Shown: positions 1 to 8,798 of the stretch, one piece after another | Numbering within the stretch: position 1 is the first letter of the stretch | Layout: each line of letters starts with the position of its first letter | Origin: Karstenula rhodostoma CBS 690.94 | Lineage: Eukaryota > Ascomycota > Dothideomycetes > Pleosporales > Didymosphaeriaceae | Assembly (NCBI GenBank): GCA_010093485.1 | Contig: MU001515.1 | Coordinates: forward strand, 453,518 to 517,517 | Reading direction: 5' to 3' | Length of the DNA stretch: 64,000 nt | Position numbers and translations under genes: made by a program | Notes under the pieces: model-generated | The model's input: the letters and a program-made list of their open reading frames with translations, nothing else | Told to the model about the DNA's origin: nothing | The model's database searches: none

Positions 1-430
1 TTCGGATGGGATAGTACAGGAGGATAGCACAACGAAGCGTTTACGTTCAGATGAGGTGGTGCAAAGAGGATAGCACAACGGAAACGTCTGAGTTGAAATA
101 CAACGGAGGGGGAGAGGGCGTGCCATGACTGCAAAGTCATGTTTGTTCCGTTGCACGAGATGGACGCACAAAGGGTACCTGGCGCGCGCAAAGCAAACAA
201 AGCACCGGGATCCCGCATCGAGCCGCCGAGCGCCATTTCCTTTCTTCGGCGTCACCGCCCTCTGCATCGAACCAGGGTCAGCGCGTTGCCCCCGCCCGGA
301 CAAAGTAAACCACGTCCATCGCGCTGCCTCCTCTCGCACAACTCCAACCGCCTCTGACATTCATTCATCGCCTCCCACAGCGGCATACCCTACCAACCCA
401 AAATCAGAATCAACCCACATCAACCCCAGC
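1..430. other. Intergenic/5' flank without a clear gene
   Basis: No convincing coding sequence. Two copies of an AGGATAGCACAACG motif lie near positions 22 and 68. The stretch 340-430 could be the leader of the gene starting at 431; it is C-rich with several ACCCA/CATC motifs. An open frame reaches back to 125, but its composition upstream of 431 is Arg/Ser/Pro-rich and looks non-coding. Confidence 0.5.
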
Positions 431-813
431 ATGGACCGCCGTCGTCTCGATCGCGCTCGCGACTTGCATCCTCGTGTGCTTGGCGAGTATCTCGCACGCC
501 CCCGGGTCCGTCTCCCCCCCACCGAGCGCTCCGCCGTCACAAACCTCTTCGTCCGCGACTTCAAGATCATGATTGGTCTTCTCCTGGCGGTGGGCGTGGC
601 GTCGTGGATGTTGAAGCATGAGAAGGAGGAGTTGGTGTTTGGGATCGCCATTGCCGCGTTGGTGGGTTGGTGGGGCGTTATCCTCATTGATGAGGTGGAA
701 GCGAGGTGAGTTGGACCCCGATGAGGTGGAGTGGTTCGTTTGGCTGACTGTTTGGCAGATGGGGTGGGCGTGTTGAGGACTTGTGGGGAACCTGGGTTCG
801 TGGAGGACAGTAG
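431..813 (+). CDS. Small predicted membrane protein, two exons
   Basis: The product has about 109 residues and I do not recognise the family. Exon 1 is 431-705. A canonical 53-bp intron follows (GTGAGT at 706, GCTGAC branch site, CAG ending at 758), and exon 2 runs 759-813 to a TAG. Without splicing, translation stops at 707-709, so the intron keeps the frame open. The N-terminal third is basic and Arg-rich. Two hydrophobic segments follow (roughly residues 49-60, MIGLLLAVGVAS, and 70-87, LVFGIAIAALVGWWGVIL), separated by a short charged stretch KHEKEE, which suggests a small hairpin membrane protein. I chose the ATG at 431 because the sequence upstream looks untranslated. The last codons and the stop lie inside a dispersed SINE-like copy (782-856), so the C-terminus may have been altered by that insertion. 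The intron and topology are inferred from sequence alone. Confidence 0.5.
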
Positions 814-856
814 GGAGGCGCCCGCGGGGAGAAGGGAGTGTTGGTGATCGGTGGCA
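782..856 (-). mobile_element. SINE-like element, copy 1 (5'-truncated)
   Basis: It carries the fixed-end half of the dispersed family: a diverged GTGGGGATCCC-type end, the TCGTGGA(A/G)GACA block, the AGGGAGGCGCCCG block and GGGAGTGTTG. The sense strand is minus. It overlaps exon 2 of the 431-813 gene. No clear target-site duplication is visible. Confidence 0.6.
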
Positions 857-921
857 TATTGGGGGAGCATGGTTTGAGATATGGGAACGTCGGAAGTAGC
901 ACGCCATCGGTGACCGATTTC

Positions 922-1034
922 CTGTGTATGAGCACCACATGGCGCAGAGAGTTTCTGGCAGGGATGTTCTGTGTACGGATACCACATGGTGCAGGGATCT
1001 TCTGTGCATCGATACCACATGGCGCAGGCTGTCT
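922..1034. repeat. Three imperfect copies of a ~33-bp repeat
   Basis: Units at about 922-954, 969-1000 and 1002-1034 share CTGTGYAT..G.ACCACATGG(C/T)GCAG. The second and third are directly adjacent; the first is offset by about 14 bp. They lie downstream of the small membrane protein gene and do not appear coding. Confidence 0.7.
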
Positions 1035-1214
1035 CGTAACACGACACGGACGTAGACACGCTGCTCAAGAATTCAAACTCTGTCACTGACCAAGGCGATG
1101 ATTGTGATCAAATGTGAAAAGGCATGCTTTCCTACACGACCTCTCTTCCTGCTGCCGCCTGGTCCCTCTTCCCTTCCCCACGTCCATCCCATCAGCATCA
1201 GCTAGGTATTCCCC

Positions 1215-2306
1215 TCACCCCGGCAGCTCATCCACGCACTCCATCGTCACAACCATCCCCAACGCCGCTGCCAGCCTCGCCAGCCTCCGCCCCGGCCCTC
1301 CACCGCGCTCCCACTCCTTCAGCTCCGCCAGGTACTCGCCCGCGTACCCCACGCTCGCATCCAATCTGCTCACCACGACCAGGTCCCCCAACACCTGCGC
1401 ACGCGCATCCTGCAACCCCTGCAGAACGGCCTGCATGCCCTCCCACTCACGGCTCTTGGACCGCGCCTCCAGCGACAGGCTCGTGCACGTCGTAGAGCCC
1501 GTGTACCAGAGACACACCAACGAGCCGAGATGCACCCGCTTCCAGTAGAAGTCGGTCGCGAAGTCCAGGGTCCAGAGTTCGCGATGCACAGCGCGATATG
1601 CGGATGTCAGCTCGTGGAGGTGCAGCTCGAGGGCGAGCGACTCGCTTCTCACATTCGCCACGAGCGTGTCGATGAGTTCTTTCACGATGGCGTCGGCCTT
1701 TGGGAGATGTTCCGTATACGGGGACTGCGCTTGCGGTGCGTGGGATGTGGTCGAGTTGCACAGCGAGGACAGAGACTGGTGGAAGAGGGGATGTATATGG
1801 CTGAAGAGCTGGTGGAGAATACGGAACCCCAGCTTACGTCCGGAGCTCGGGAGGTGTTTGCACTTATCATGCCTGTGTTTGGCCTTTCCCACCGCGTCCA
1901 TGTACGTCTGTATCAACTGGGCCTCGGCTTTGGCAAACGCTGCGTAGTTGCGACGGTGGAGCGTCGTGAACTTGAAGTCGGCTGCGGCCAGGGCCTCTAG
2001 GACTTTCTGGGAGTTTACCCCCAGCGCCTCGAGTGTCCTCGTGAGCTCTTCGTTGGTGTAGGCGGATGCGTGGAGGAACTCGAAGGCGGGATTGGGAGTG
2101 CGGGATGCGAGGCAGGTGAGGGCGTTGGAGTTGGCGTGGTGGTCTTGGAAAAGGACATCTTTGCGCCAGGCGCTGACTGCAGAGCGATACACGGCTTCGA
2201 TGTCGTCGAGCGGGCCGTGCAGGATCGTGGTGCTCTTGCTTTCGCTTCCAACGAGCGATATGGCGAGCAGGAGAAGGAGAAGGTAGATGCCAAGGAAGAG
2301 GGACAT
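1215..2306 (-). CDS. Secreted or signal-anchored orphan protein (363 aa)
   Basis: This is a single uninterrupted frame. The ATG at 2306 is the best start: the frame extends 11 codons further, but only to a GTG, and Met at 2306 places a textbook hydrophobic signal first (MSLFLGIYLLLLLLAISLVG, then SES). The rest is mostly alpha-helical in character, with Leu/Ala/Glu-rich heptad-like stretches (for example around TRTLEALGVNSQKVLEALAAAD). Several Cys are scattered (TCLAS, DKCKHL, SLCNST, VCLWYTGSTTC, MECVD), and there is an N-glycosylation-type sequon at CNST. This fits a protein entering the secretory pathway with disulfides, or a type II membrane anchor. I recognise no family domain. Codon use is GC3-rich, consistent with a real gene, and no RIP damage is visible. 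Confidence is good that it is coding and low on any role. Confidence 0.65.
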   Translation of the reverse strand: MSLFLGIYLLLLLLAISLVGSESKSTTILHGPLDDIEAVYRSAVSAWRKDVLFQDHHANSNALTCLASRTPNPAFEFLHASAYTNEELTRTLEALGVNSQKVLEALAAADFKFTTLHRRNYAAFAKAEAQLIQTYMDAVGKAKHRHDKCKHLPSSGRKLGFRILHQLFSHIHPLFHQSLSSLCNSTTSHAPQAQSPYTEHLPKADAIVKELIDTLVANVRSESLALELHLHELTSAYRAVHRELWTLDFATDFYWKRVHLGSLVCLWYTGSTTCTSLSLEARSKSREWEGMQAVLQGLQDARAQVLGDLVVVSRLDASVGYAGEYLAELKEWERGGGPGRRLARLAAALGMVVTMECVDELPG

Positions 2307-2521
2307 GTCGCCGTTTGATAGCCTCGACCCGGATGTCACTCTGCAGATGGTGGTAACGTATCGACGACGGTGAGTTGATGCAAAATCTTGGTGTGGAAAC
2401 TTATGGCAGCAGAGAGCGCTTGGTATTTCGTGTTCGTCCCCCGATATGTGCTATTTGATGCCAGCGCTCTGTTCCGCGTGTCCTGAGCCGTTGCTCGTCC
2501 AGTGCTCGGTCACTGTAGGCA

Positions 2522-2596
2522 CCGATCACCCCAACACGAACTCCTCCTCGCGGACGCCTCCCTATTGTCTTTCACGACTCCGGGATCCCCACATGA
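2522..2596 (+). mobile_element. SINE-like element, copy 2, with 12-bp target-site duplication
   Basis: A 5'-truncated copy that starts in the CCGATCACCCCAACAC block and ends GGGATCCCCACATGA. It is flanked by an exact 12-bp direct repeat, TCACTGTAGGCA, at 2510-2521 and 2597-2608. The duplication precisely brackets the element, which is strong evidence of retroposition-type insertion. Confidence 0.85.
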
Positions 2597-2806
2597 TCAC
2601 TGTAGGCAAGCCCGCTACTACGCCTCTGGACAACATCCTGTAAAGGGCTCCACAACGGCACTCCTGCGGTGTCAAGTGACATGCCCGTCGTCCACATATC
2701 CGTCGTCAACATATCCACCGAGACCCAAAGTCGACGATCCTGTCTCTTGTTGTTCCCCTGTTCAGATCCGTGATGTGACAGTGAAGTAAAACGGCGCGGG
2801 TCAGTT

Positions 2807-2867
2807 CAGTGGTGAGTCGCCAATAAATCAGCGGTGAGTCGCCAATAAATCAGCGGGGAGTCGCCAA
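2807..2867. repeat. 22-bp tandem repeat, ~2.8 units
   Basis: Units of the type CAGTGGTGAGTCGCCAATAAAT begin at 2807, 2829 and 2851; the last is partial (ends CGCCAAC). One or two substitutions separate the units. Confidence 0.8.
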
Positions 2868-3145
2868 CGACGGAGTCTGATACGGGCGACAACCTCATCC
2901 AGTACCGCAAGCAGAGTGATTTCGATCAGTGAGCTTCCACGCCACTGGTCGTGCGACAGGTGGCGTCTGCCAAGCTCGGTTGTCCTGGATGTAGGTCTGT
3001 CACGTTCTATCACGCAGCCTTGTCTCAGCCCGGGTCAGGCTGACGGCTACTATGCACCGTGCTTCCCCGAAACGTGGTAGAACTAAGGAACCATCTCGCA
3101 CAGTACTCTCGCAGCCGTCAGGGCGGTACGTTCAGCGGTATCACA

Positions 3146-3218
3146 AGCCATGCAGCCTCCCGTCGGCCCACATTCACCGGTTTCATGAGCCATGCAGCCT
3201 CCCGTCGGCCCACATTCA
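3146..3218. repeat. 31-bp direct duplication (period 42 bp)
   Basis: The string beginning AGCCATGCAGCCTCCCGTCG and ending CCCACATTCA occurs at 3146-3176 and again at 3188-3218, identical over 31 bp, with an 11-bp spacer. It lies in the putative upstream region of the gene at 3393. Confidence 0.85.
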
Positions 3219-3344
3219 GATTTTAGGCAGCAACTCCGCCCCAGCATATTTTGTTTGACACATCCATCGTCGTCACATCGGTAGCGTAGGCTGTTGAGTC
3301 TTCATCAAATCTTCACAAGGTGACCGAGAGCAGGAACAAACCAG

Positions 3345-3390
3345 GTACGTCACTCCCACGACTCCTCTCCTCCCGTACTGATGCCCGTAG
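3345..3390 (+). other. Probable 5'-UTR intron of the 3393-4150 gene
   Basis: GTACGT donor at 3345, TACTGAT branch-like site, TAG acceptor ending at 3390; 46 bp. Splicing removes an in-frame ATG at 3381 and leaves CC-ATG at 3393 as the first start codon, so the intron decides the N-terminus. Confidence 0.5.
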
Positions 3391-3392
3391 CC

Positions 3393-4150
3393 ATGCAGTG
3401 CAACGGCACCCGAAATACCGACGGCAAGCGATGCCAGCGCGCGCCCTTGACCGGCAAAACCAAATGCGCCGCCCACAGGAACCAGGTCCACGACTACGGC
3501 AGTGCCGGGGCGCGCCGCGCATACGGTCCCAAGGAGCCCAAAGCTGAGGTAACAGCGGCGTCTGCCAGGAAATATCCAAAGCTAACGTGACGAAGAAGCA
3601 GTCTTCGGAGAAGCCTAAGGCCAAGACGACGCCTCCGGAGCAGCCCACCAAGGTCAAGGCCGAGCCGCCCCCGACGCCAGCGAAGCCGAAGCCGAAGCCG
3701 AAGTCCAAAGGCAAGGCCACTGTCTTCTTCTTTGGCGGCGGACCCTCTTCCGAGAAGACCAAGTCCAAGTCCAAGTCCAAGCCCAAGCCCGAGTCCGAGC
3801 CCAAGCCCAAGCCCAAGGCCTCCCTGGAGGACATCAACAGCAAGTTCGACAATCTCTACATCGGTCAGCTCGCTCATGGAGTCGCACTTGAGCATCTCTC
3901 CAGCAAGACGGAATCGTTGCTCAAGGGACACAACACCTTGGTCGAGTACACCAAGGAGACGGACCACAAGACGGACAAGGTGGAGGAGGCCTTGCTCGAG
4001 ACGAGGCAGGAGGTGAAGAAGATGAAGCAGGAGCTGAACAGGGCTACGCAGAACATGTGAGTGGTGCCTGCTGTGCAGTCGAGTCGAGTGATGCTAACGA
4101 GGTGTAGCTACAATCTCTACGATCGCCTTGATGAGGAACCGGATGTGTAG
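3393..4150 (+). CDS. Zinc-motif / Lys-Pro-rich linker / coiled-coil protein, three exons
   Basis: Exons 3393-3548, 3602-4056 and 4108-4150 join in frame to give about 217 residues. Intron 1 has GTAACA, a GCTAAC branch and CAG; intron 2 has GTGAGT, a GCTAAC branch and TAG; they are 53 and 51 bp. Residues 1-31 contain a compact C-x-G-T-x3-G-x2-C...C-x2-H arrangement (CNGTRNTDGKRC, then CAAHRN), the layout of small Cys2-Cys-His zinc modules found in uncharacterised fungal and viral proteins. Next comes a disordered linker dominated by Lys, Pro and Ser, encoded by AAGCCC/AAGTCC hexamers (about 3690-3820). The C-terminal half is a predicted amphipathic coiled coil (from about SLEDINSKFDNLYIGQLAHG to KKMKQELNRATQ). 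A nuclear or nucleic-acid-associated scaffold is plausible from composition, but this is inference. The family assignment of the Cys/His motif is by eye only. Confidence 0.75.
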
Positions 4151-4866
4151 AGACTGAGACTGCAGACGCATGGGCTCGGAATACCAGAGGTGATGGGGGG
4201 CGGGTGAAGGTAGCCACGCGGATGCATCTTGGCTCTTCTGCGATACACTGCAGCAATGTGTCTATGACGACGGTGACTTGTATGTAGAATGGCTAGTTAC
4301 AGTCAATGAATACTATGGATTGGGGAATTTGCGCCGTGTACAGCGCCGTGTGCAATGTGTGATGCTAGCGGGAGATGCAAACCCGGTCGCTGGATGACTT
4401 TCCACTGGCCGTCAAGTTGTCCCTGGGAAAGGAAAATCGGTCCTCTGCCAGGTCTTCTACTTCGGACGGTCACGTACTGTTCCAGCAATACACGTGGAAA
4501 TGCAGTCATCTAGCGAGGGTTTATTTGAGTAGTGGTGTCTACGCCGACCATCGAGTCGATCCACGCGCTTGCTTCCGGCCGATATCTGAGTTCACGAACA
4601 CAGAAGTGCCAGATGTGATGGCTGCATGTAGATGGAGACGCATGCAATGTAGTTGTGTCAGCGTGTGAGTGGGGATCGAGCCAGCTGACAGGTTCCACGT
4701 TCGACGGCGCCCGGCTCGACAAGCACTGCAAGTGCCTCTTATTGGTACGATAGTGCGCGAGAAACGGATGGGGTTCTTAGGTCCATATCATAACTTAGTA
4801 GCTTCTAGTCTACGCAAGTCCTCAGAAGTAGAAATCCGCTGTGCTTGCGGTGTATCGTTGTGCCCT

Positions 4867-4961
4867 AAGGGCCACGGTCACACGTGACTGATCACCCTAA
4901 CACTCCCTCCTCCTCGCGGGCGCCTCCCTATCGTCTTCCACGACTCCAGGATCCCCACATG
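4867..4961 (+). mobile_element. SINE-like element, copy 3, with 12-bp target-site duplication
   Basis: A 5'-truncated copy from the GGCCACGGTCACACGTGA block to the fixed end GGATCCCCACATG. It is flanked by an exact 12-bp repeat, TCGTTGTGCCCT, at 4855-4866 and 4962-4973. Confidence 0.85.
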
Positions 4962-5870
4962 TCGTTGTGCCCTGGTATCTATCTTGAACGATGCCTATTT
5001 TGCAGACAGCGCGATCGGCATTTCGGACTTCACAGTGCAAGCTATAAAAAACGGTTCAGGGCTTTGTCGGCTCACAATTAGCACTGTGGAATCTGAAGAT
5101 CCCTTGCCCCAGAATATCTGCCCCGGGTGCCTGTTGGACTAATTCTGGAATGTCGGTGCGAATCGAAGCGCGAGGGGCACCGCACTACCACACTTGAAGT
5201 GGGAAATCGTGATGAGCGCGAGATGTTCACCGATGTACCATTGCTTCCTGCGGGGTGGATTGATTAAGCAGTCTTTTTTTCCAGAAATCACAAGTCTACG
5301 TCATATCTGGGGTGTCCGCGTGTGAGCACTTACTGGTGGCATTGTTTTGTATTTATTCTGTGAGGTAGAGACTGATGAAAATCCATATCCTGGATGCCTG
5401 AGCAATCCTTGCCCCGTAAAAGGACTTCAATAACAATTACTCCAGGGCTACATACTACTTGGATCAACAGCGGGTCTTGGTGGCACTTCCTAAAAACGGG
5501 TAGCTCATGGCCTTATCTTCTAACAGAGCTGTGCGCATCATATCACATAGGCCTTTCCGGACAGCATGAAATAAGCCCACAGAGTCCTTAAATGGCGATC
5601 ATTTCAGTTTCCGTGCTTCCGCGACTGCGACTTATCTACGTATCAAACACAGTACTCGCGCCATGGTTCAAGTAGAACCTACCTACGTTGTCAGGCGCGT
5701 GCGACCGCCGAGAGGTAGGAGCCCGTTAGGAGAAGAAGCGTATGTAGTCGAAATGCCAGTGGTTCAGCAAGCCACGTCCACTGATGTCGTGAACATAGAG
5801 AGATGATTCACAACGCAGGAAGTGCACCACAGCCGCAAGTGGCAGAAACTATAGCTCTAGAAAGAAGTGA

Positions 5871-5997
5871 CATGTGGGGATCTCGGGGTCGTGGAAGACA
5901 ATAGGGAGGCGCCCGTGGGGAGGAGGGAGTGTTAGGGTGATCAGTGGGGTGAGTCACGTGTGACCGTGGCTCTGGGATTATCGTCGCCTCAACCATT
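5871..5997 (-). mobile_element. SINE-like element, copy 4
   Basis: A well-preserved ~125-bp copy in minus sense that keeps all central blocks (TCGTGGAAGACAATAGGGAG, GGCGCCCGTGGG, GAGTCACGTGTGACC, TCTGGGATTATCGTCGCCTC). Flanks share an imperfect duplication, AAGAAGTGAC before and AGGAAGTGTC after (8 of 10). Confidence 0.8.
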
Positions 5998-6710
5998 ACA
6001 AGGAAGTGTCAAACTTAATTGTCCTATGACTATTAACTTCTGCGCTTACAACAGTAACGCGAAACCTTCTCTTTATTCAGTAGCGTGAGCTGCGACCAAG
6101 GGTGGATGCCCCCTGAGTGAGCAACATAGAGGACGCCCTTTGCCTTCATATACGTTCTATCTGCGGATGTGGATGGCAATATCCGATTACGAGCACTGAT
6201 AGGATAAAGTGAGATCTATTACTGTCTGCCCTGCATCGCCGTACATCGACTGTGGAGCTTCAGTGTTAATATGGTTAAGACGACGATAGTTCAGGAGCGA
6301 CAGTTCACACGTAACTCACCCTACCGGTTACCCCTACACAACTTCATCTTCGTGGGCAGCACGCGGGAACCGACGATCGCCTACAGGCGCTTCCTGATTT
6401 TCTCTGTAAGCATATGGACCTTGTGTGCCGGAACTATTGCCAACAAACTTGTGTAGGCAAAGTCGAATAAGATGGCTTACTCAAGCCCCTCGACGATTTG
6501 ATTCAAAAAGAGAAATGCAATGAACCGTTAATCACGCGAGTAGCAACCGCATAGGGGGGAATTATCAGAGATAGAATAGGTTTAGCGATTTTTCTGTTGG
6601 CTGGAAGTGTTAGAACTTGGCAGAATGTTTGTTCAGAAACCAGATGCTTCTTGCGTCGAAACCAGGAATGTTGACTCCACTACCGGCATCACGATGAGTT
6701 GCGCTGCGGA

Positions 6711-6743
6711 CATGTGGGGATCCCAGGGCCGTGGAAGACATGT
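6711..6743 (-). mobile_element. SINE-like element, copy 5 (short 3'-end fragment)
   Basis: Only the fixed end survives: CATGTGGGGATCCCAGGGCC followed by GTGGAAGACA, then unrelated sequence. This is an extreme 5' truncation. Confidence 0.65.
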
Positions 6744-8092
6744 GTCCTAATACACAACGACCTGCACAGTTATATATTGCAGGGAGATATTCCTGCTAAC
6801 TGTCTTGATCAATTCTTTATTGGATGTTCTAGTTCCAGTCGCGACGTAAACTAGTTAACAGGTTTTCATGTCCGGTCGTGATGGGTGTGCAGCGCAAGCA
6901 TGACGTGGCGGTATAGATATAGTACGAAGACATACACTCGAGCAGACCGGAAAAGCCACATATCGTCTTTTATATCCTAACATTGCGCCAATCCCCTGCA
7001 ATCGCGGTTTTGTAGTGGCGCTGTCAGGCCTATCGCTTGTGTCCAGAAGAGCTGCCGGGATCATGGTTTGCTGCGCAAACTGGTCAGACGGTAAAAATGC
7101 GACTGTAGGAGGGTGACAGGGGCGCGAGGACGTGCAGACCTCGGGAAAGTATATTAAAAAAGATATAGACGTATCTCAAAAACTGTGCTTTAAGCGGGTT
7201 CTTTAAGAGGGAGAAAACCTACCGTGTTTGAGGTTCTGCTATATTAATACGCACGCACTCTCGGCCGGAACCCTGCAATGGACGGTAACCACGTCCTCAA
7301 AAGTAGCGCGACCTGCGATTCCGCTCCATAGACAATAAAATTAGAGGCAGTATATAACGGTGCACGAATAGACACTTGGTTTACCAGCCTATGGCTAGTG
7401 GAGATATCTGCTGTTTAGACCTCCGTTGTGGATGGCTAAGTTCGTAATTATATAGAGTGTTCCATCGCCTAGCACTAAGCTCCAATCGAAGAGTGCAGAG
7501 AGCTGCTAGTATCCCAGTCCTGTACTAGTGGAATGTTCTTACACTTATATCGGCACCGAAGTTATGATACAAAAGCCACCTCACCAAAGCCACAACACCG
7601 ATACCGGAAGCTTCCCCGCGCTGCCAACAGCCGCCAAAGTCTACTTTACTGGATCTCCATCTCATCCAAGCGCATTCACCCAGATTGGCCACATTTCAGC
7701 ATGCCGCTGAGGTTAGATTGCAGTAAGACCCCCGTCTTGCAGAGCGCTTTTCAAACTCCCTCGTCTCTCACTGAAAAGATACATCGGAACCATGCTTTGC
7801 GAGAGTGGAAGAACCATATGGGGGACGTTGCGGGGATCAGCATCGGGTAGGCGATATCGCGTTGTCCAGAATCTAGTAAGAATGGCTGTTGTAGCGACAC
7901 AAAAGCCAGGCTCCCATCACGACCTCCGATTACAGCCGGTTGAAATTAACAGTACTAGGAAATGACATGGGCTTACCGCTAATAACATACAACTGTTATT
8001 ACATCTCCTCTTGGATCTCGTGCAAGTTTCAGTGATCAGGCTCAAGGATAAAAGAATCTTTGGTCCCGTATAGTAGATATCCAGACGATTAG

Positions 8093-8237
8093 GTTGAGGC
8101 GACGATAATCCCAGAGCCACGGTCACACGTGACTCACCCCACCGATCACCCCAACACTCCCTCCTCCTCGCGGGCGGCCTCCCAACGGGCACCCACGGGC
8201 GCCTCCCTATTGTCTTCCACGACTCCGGGATCCCCAC
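8093..8237 (+). mobile_element. SINE-like element, copy 6, with 16-bp target-site duplication
   Basis: A ~145-bp copy running from GTTGAGGCGACGATAATCCC to GGGATCCCCAC. The flanks carry an exact 16-bp direct repeat, ATATCCAGACGATTAG, at 8077-8092 and 8238-8253. Relative to other copies it has a small internal expansion of the GGGCACCCACGGGCGCC-type segment. It inserted beside a member of repeat family R2. Confidence 0.9.
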
Positions 8238-8253
8238 ATATCCAGACGATTAG

Positions 8254-8325
8254 ATATTCTGGTACTGCAATGCTGGAGTATGGTAACGCACTCACAATGG
8301 GGATGGGGATCAGAAGATGGTAAAT
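8254..8325 (+). repeat. Dispersed repeat family R2, copy a
   Basis: It shares a diverged ~75-bp block with 13070-13150 and 15227-15300: T(A/G)TTCTGGTACTGCAATRTT, then a GTA-GGTAACGC/GAGACG segment, then GGGGAT-AGAAGATGGTAA. Identity is moderate, so the copies are old. Confidence 0.5.
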
Positions 8326-8471
8326 GAAGATCCAGACAACGAGGAGACTCTGGCCGGCTTTCACAGAGCCGCACCCCGTCGTGGTCTTCAGCTTTCGTCA
8401 CGCCGTGCCCATTGGAGCCTGAAAAACATATCCGGAAAAGAGAGAGAACTTTTTCGGTATGGACGAGAGCG

Positions 8472-8495
8472 TCGAGCTATACTAATATAGCTCGA
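8472..8495. repeat. Palindrome with perfect 10-bp arms and 4-nt loop
   Basis: TCGAGCTATA at 8472-8481 is the exact reverse complement of TATAGCTCGA at 8486-8495, separated by CTAA. It lies in intergenic sequence. No function is evident; it could be an excision footprint or a simple hairpin. Confidence 0.7.
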
Positions 8496-8798
8496 GAACG
8501 GCGTGTGTTAAGGCACAAGTGGTATCGGGCGAAGTGGCTGGGGGCAATCACGACTATGCAACTCTTTCTCCGCTACATCGTGCTCTTGTGATACACGGTA
8601 ATTGTTCGATATGTTTGAAGTCTACCCTATGCCTGCCCAAAAACTTGACCGCGAACATCTAGTCATTGTTCCCATCCCGCCGCTCCTCCACGAGCCGGCT
8701 CCCCAGATACACGCTCTTAATTCCCACCATAGCAATTCCACCACAACTTCCTTACAGGTTCCTATTACAAACCAAGCATCTTTCCAGCTGCCTACACC

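Larger units (their letters stand above)
2307..3392. other. Intergenic region with small tandem repeats and one SINE-like copy
   Basis: No gene was found. It holds a SINE-like copy (2522-2596), a 15-bp direct duplication (CGTCGTCCACATATC at 2686-2700, repeated with one change at 2701-2715), a 22-bp tandem repeat (2807-2867), a 31-bp duplication (3146-3218) and probably the 5' leader of the gene starting at 3393. Confidence 0.6.
4151..8798. other. Gene-poor intergenic stretch, partly degraded
   Basis: No frame here has coding character; open frames are short and unsupported. The region contains SINE-like copies 3-6, a perfect 10-bp-arm palindrome (8472-8495), one copy of repeat family R2 (8254-8325) and a patch at 7140-7480 enriched in TA that looks like weakly RIPed relict sequence. 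The ORF at 7533-7850 (105 aa) has neither a recognisable domain nor intron signals. Confidence 0.55.

Noticed and set aside
125..430. N-terminal extension of the 431-813 gene in the same open frame
   Set aside because: Arg/Ser/Pro-rich composition with no conserved look, and a better start at 431; treated as leader.
361..1086. Minus-strand ORFs of 241 and 210 aa
   Set aside because: They are antisense to the small membrane protein gene and run through a SINE-like copy and the 33-bp repeats, giving repetitive CAMWYRCTEDPCTMWYPYTE-type peptides.
3313..3967. Minus-strand Gly-Leu-rich ORFs
   Set aside because: Antisense shadow of the Lys-Pro hexamer repeat in the 3393-4150 gene.
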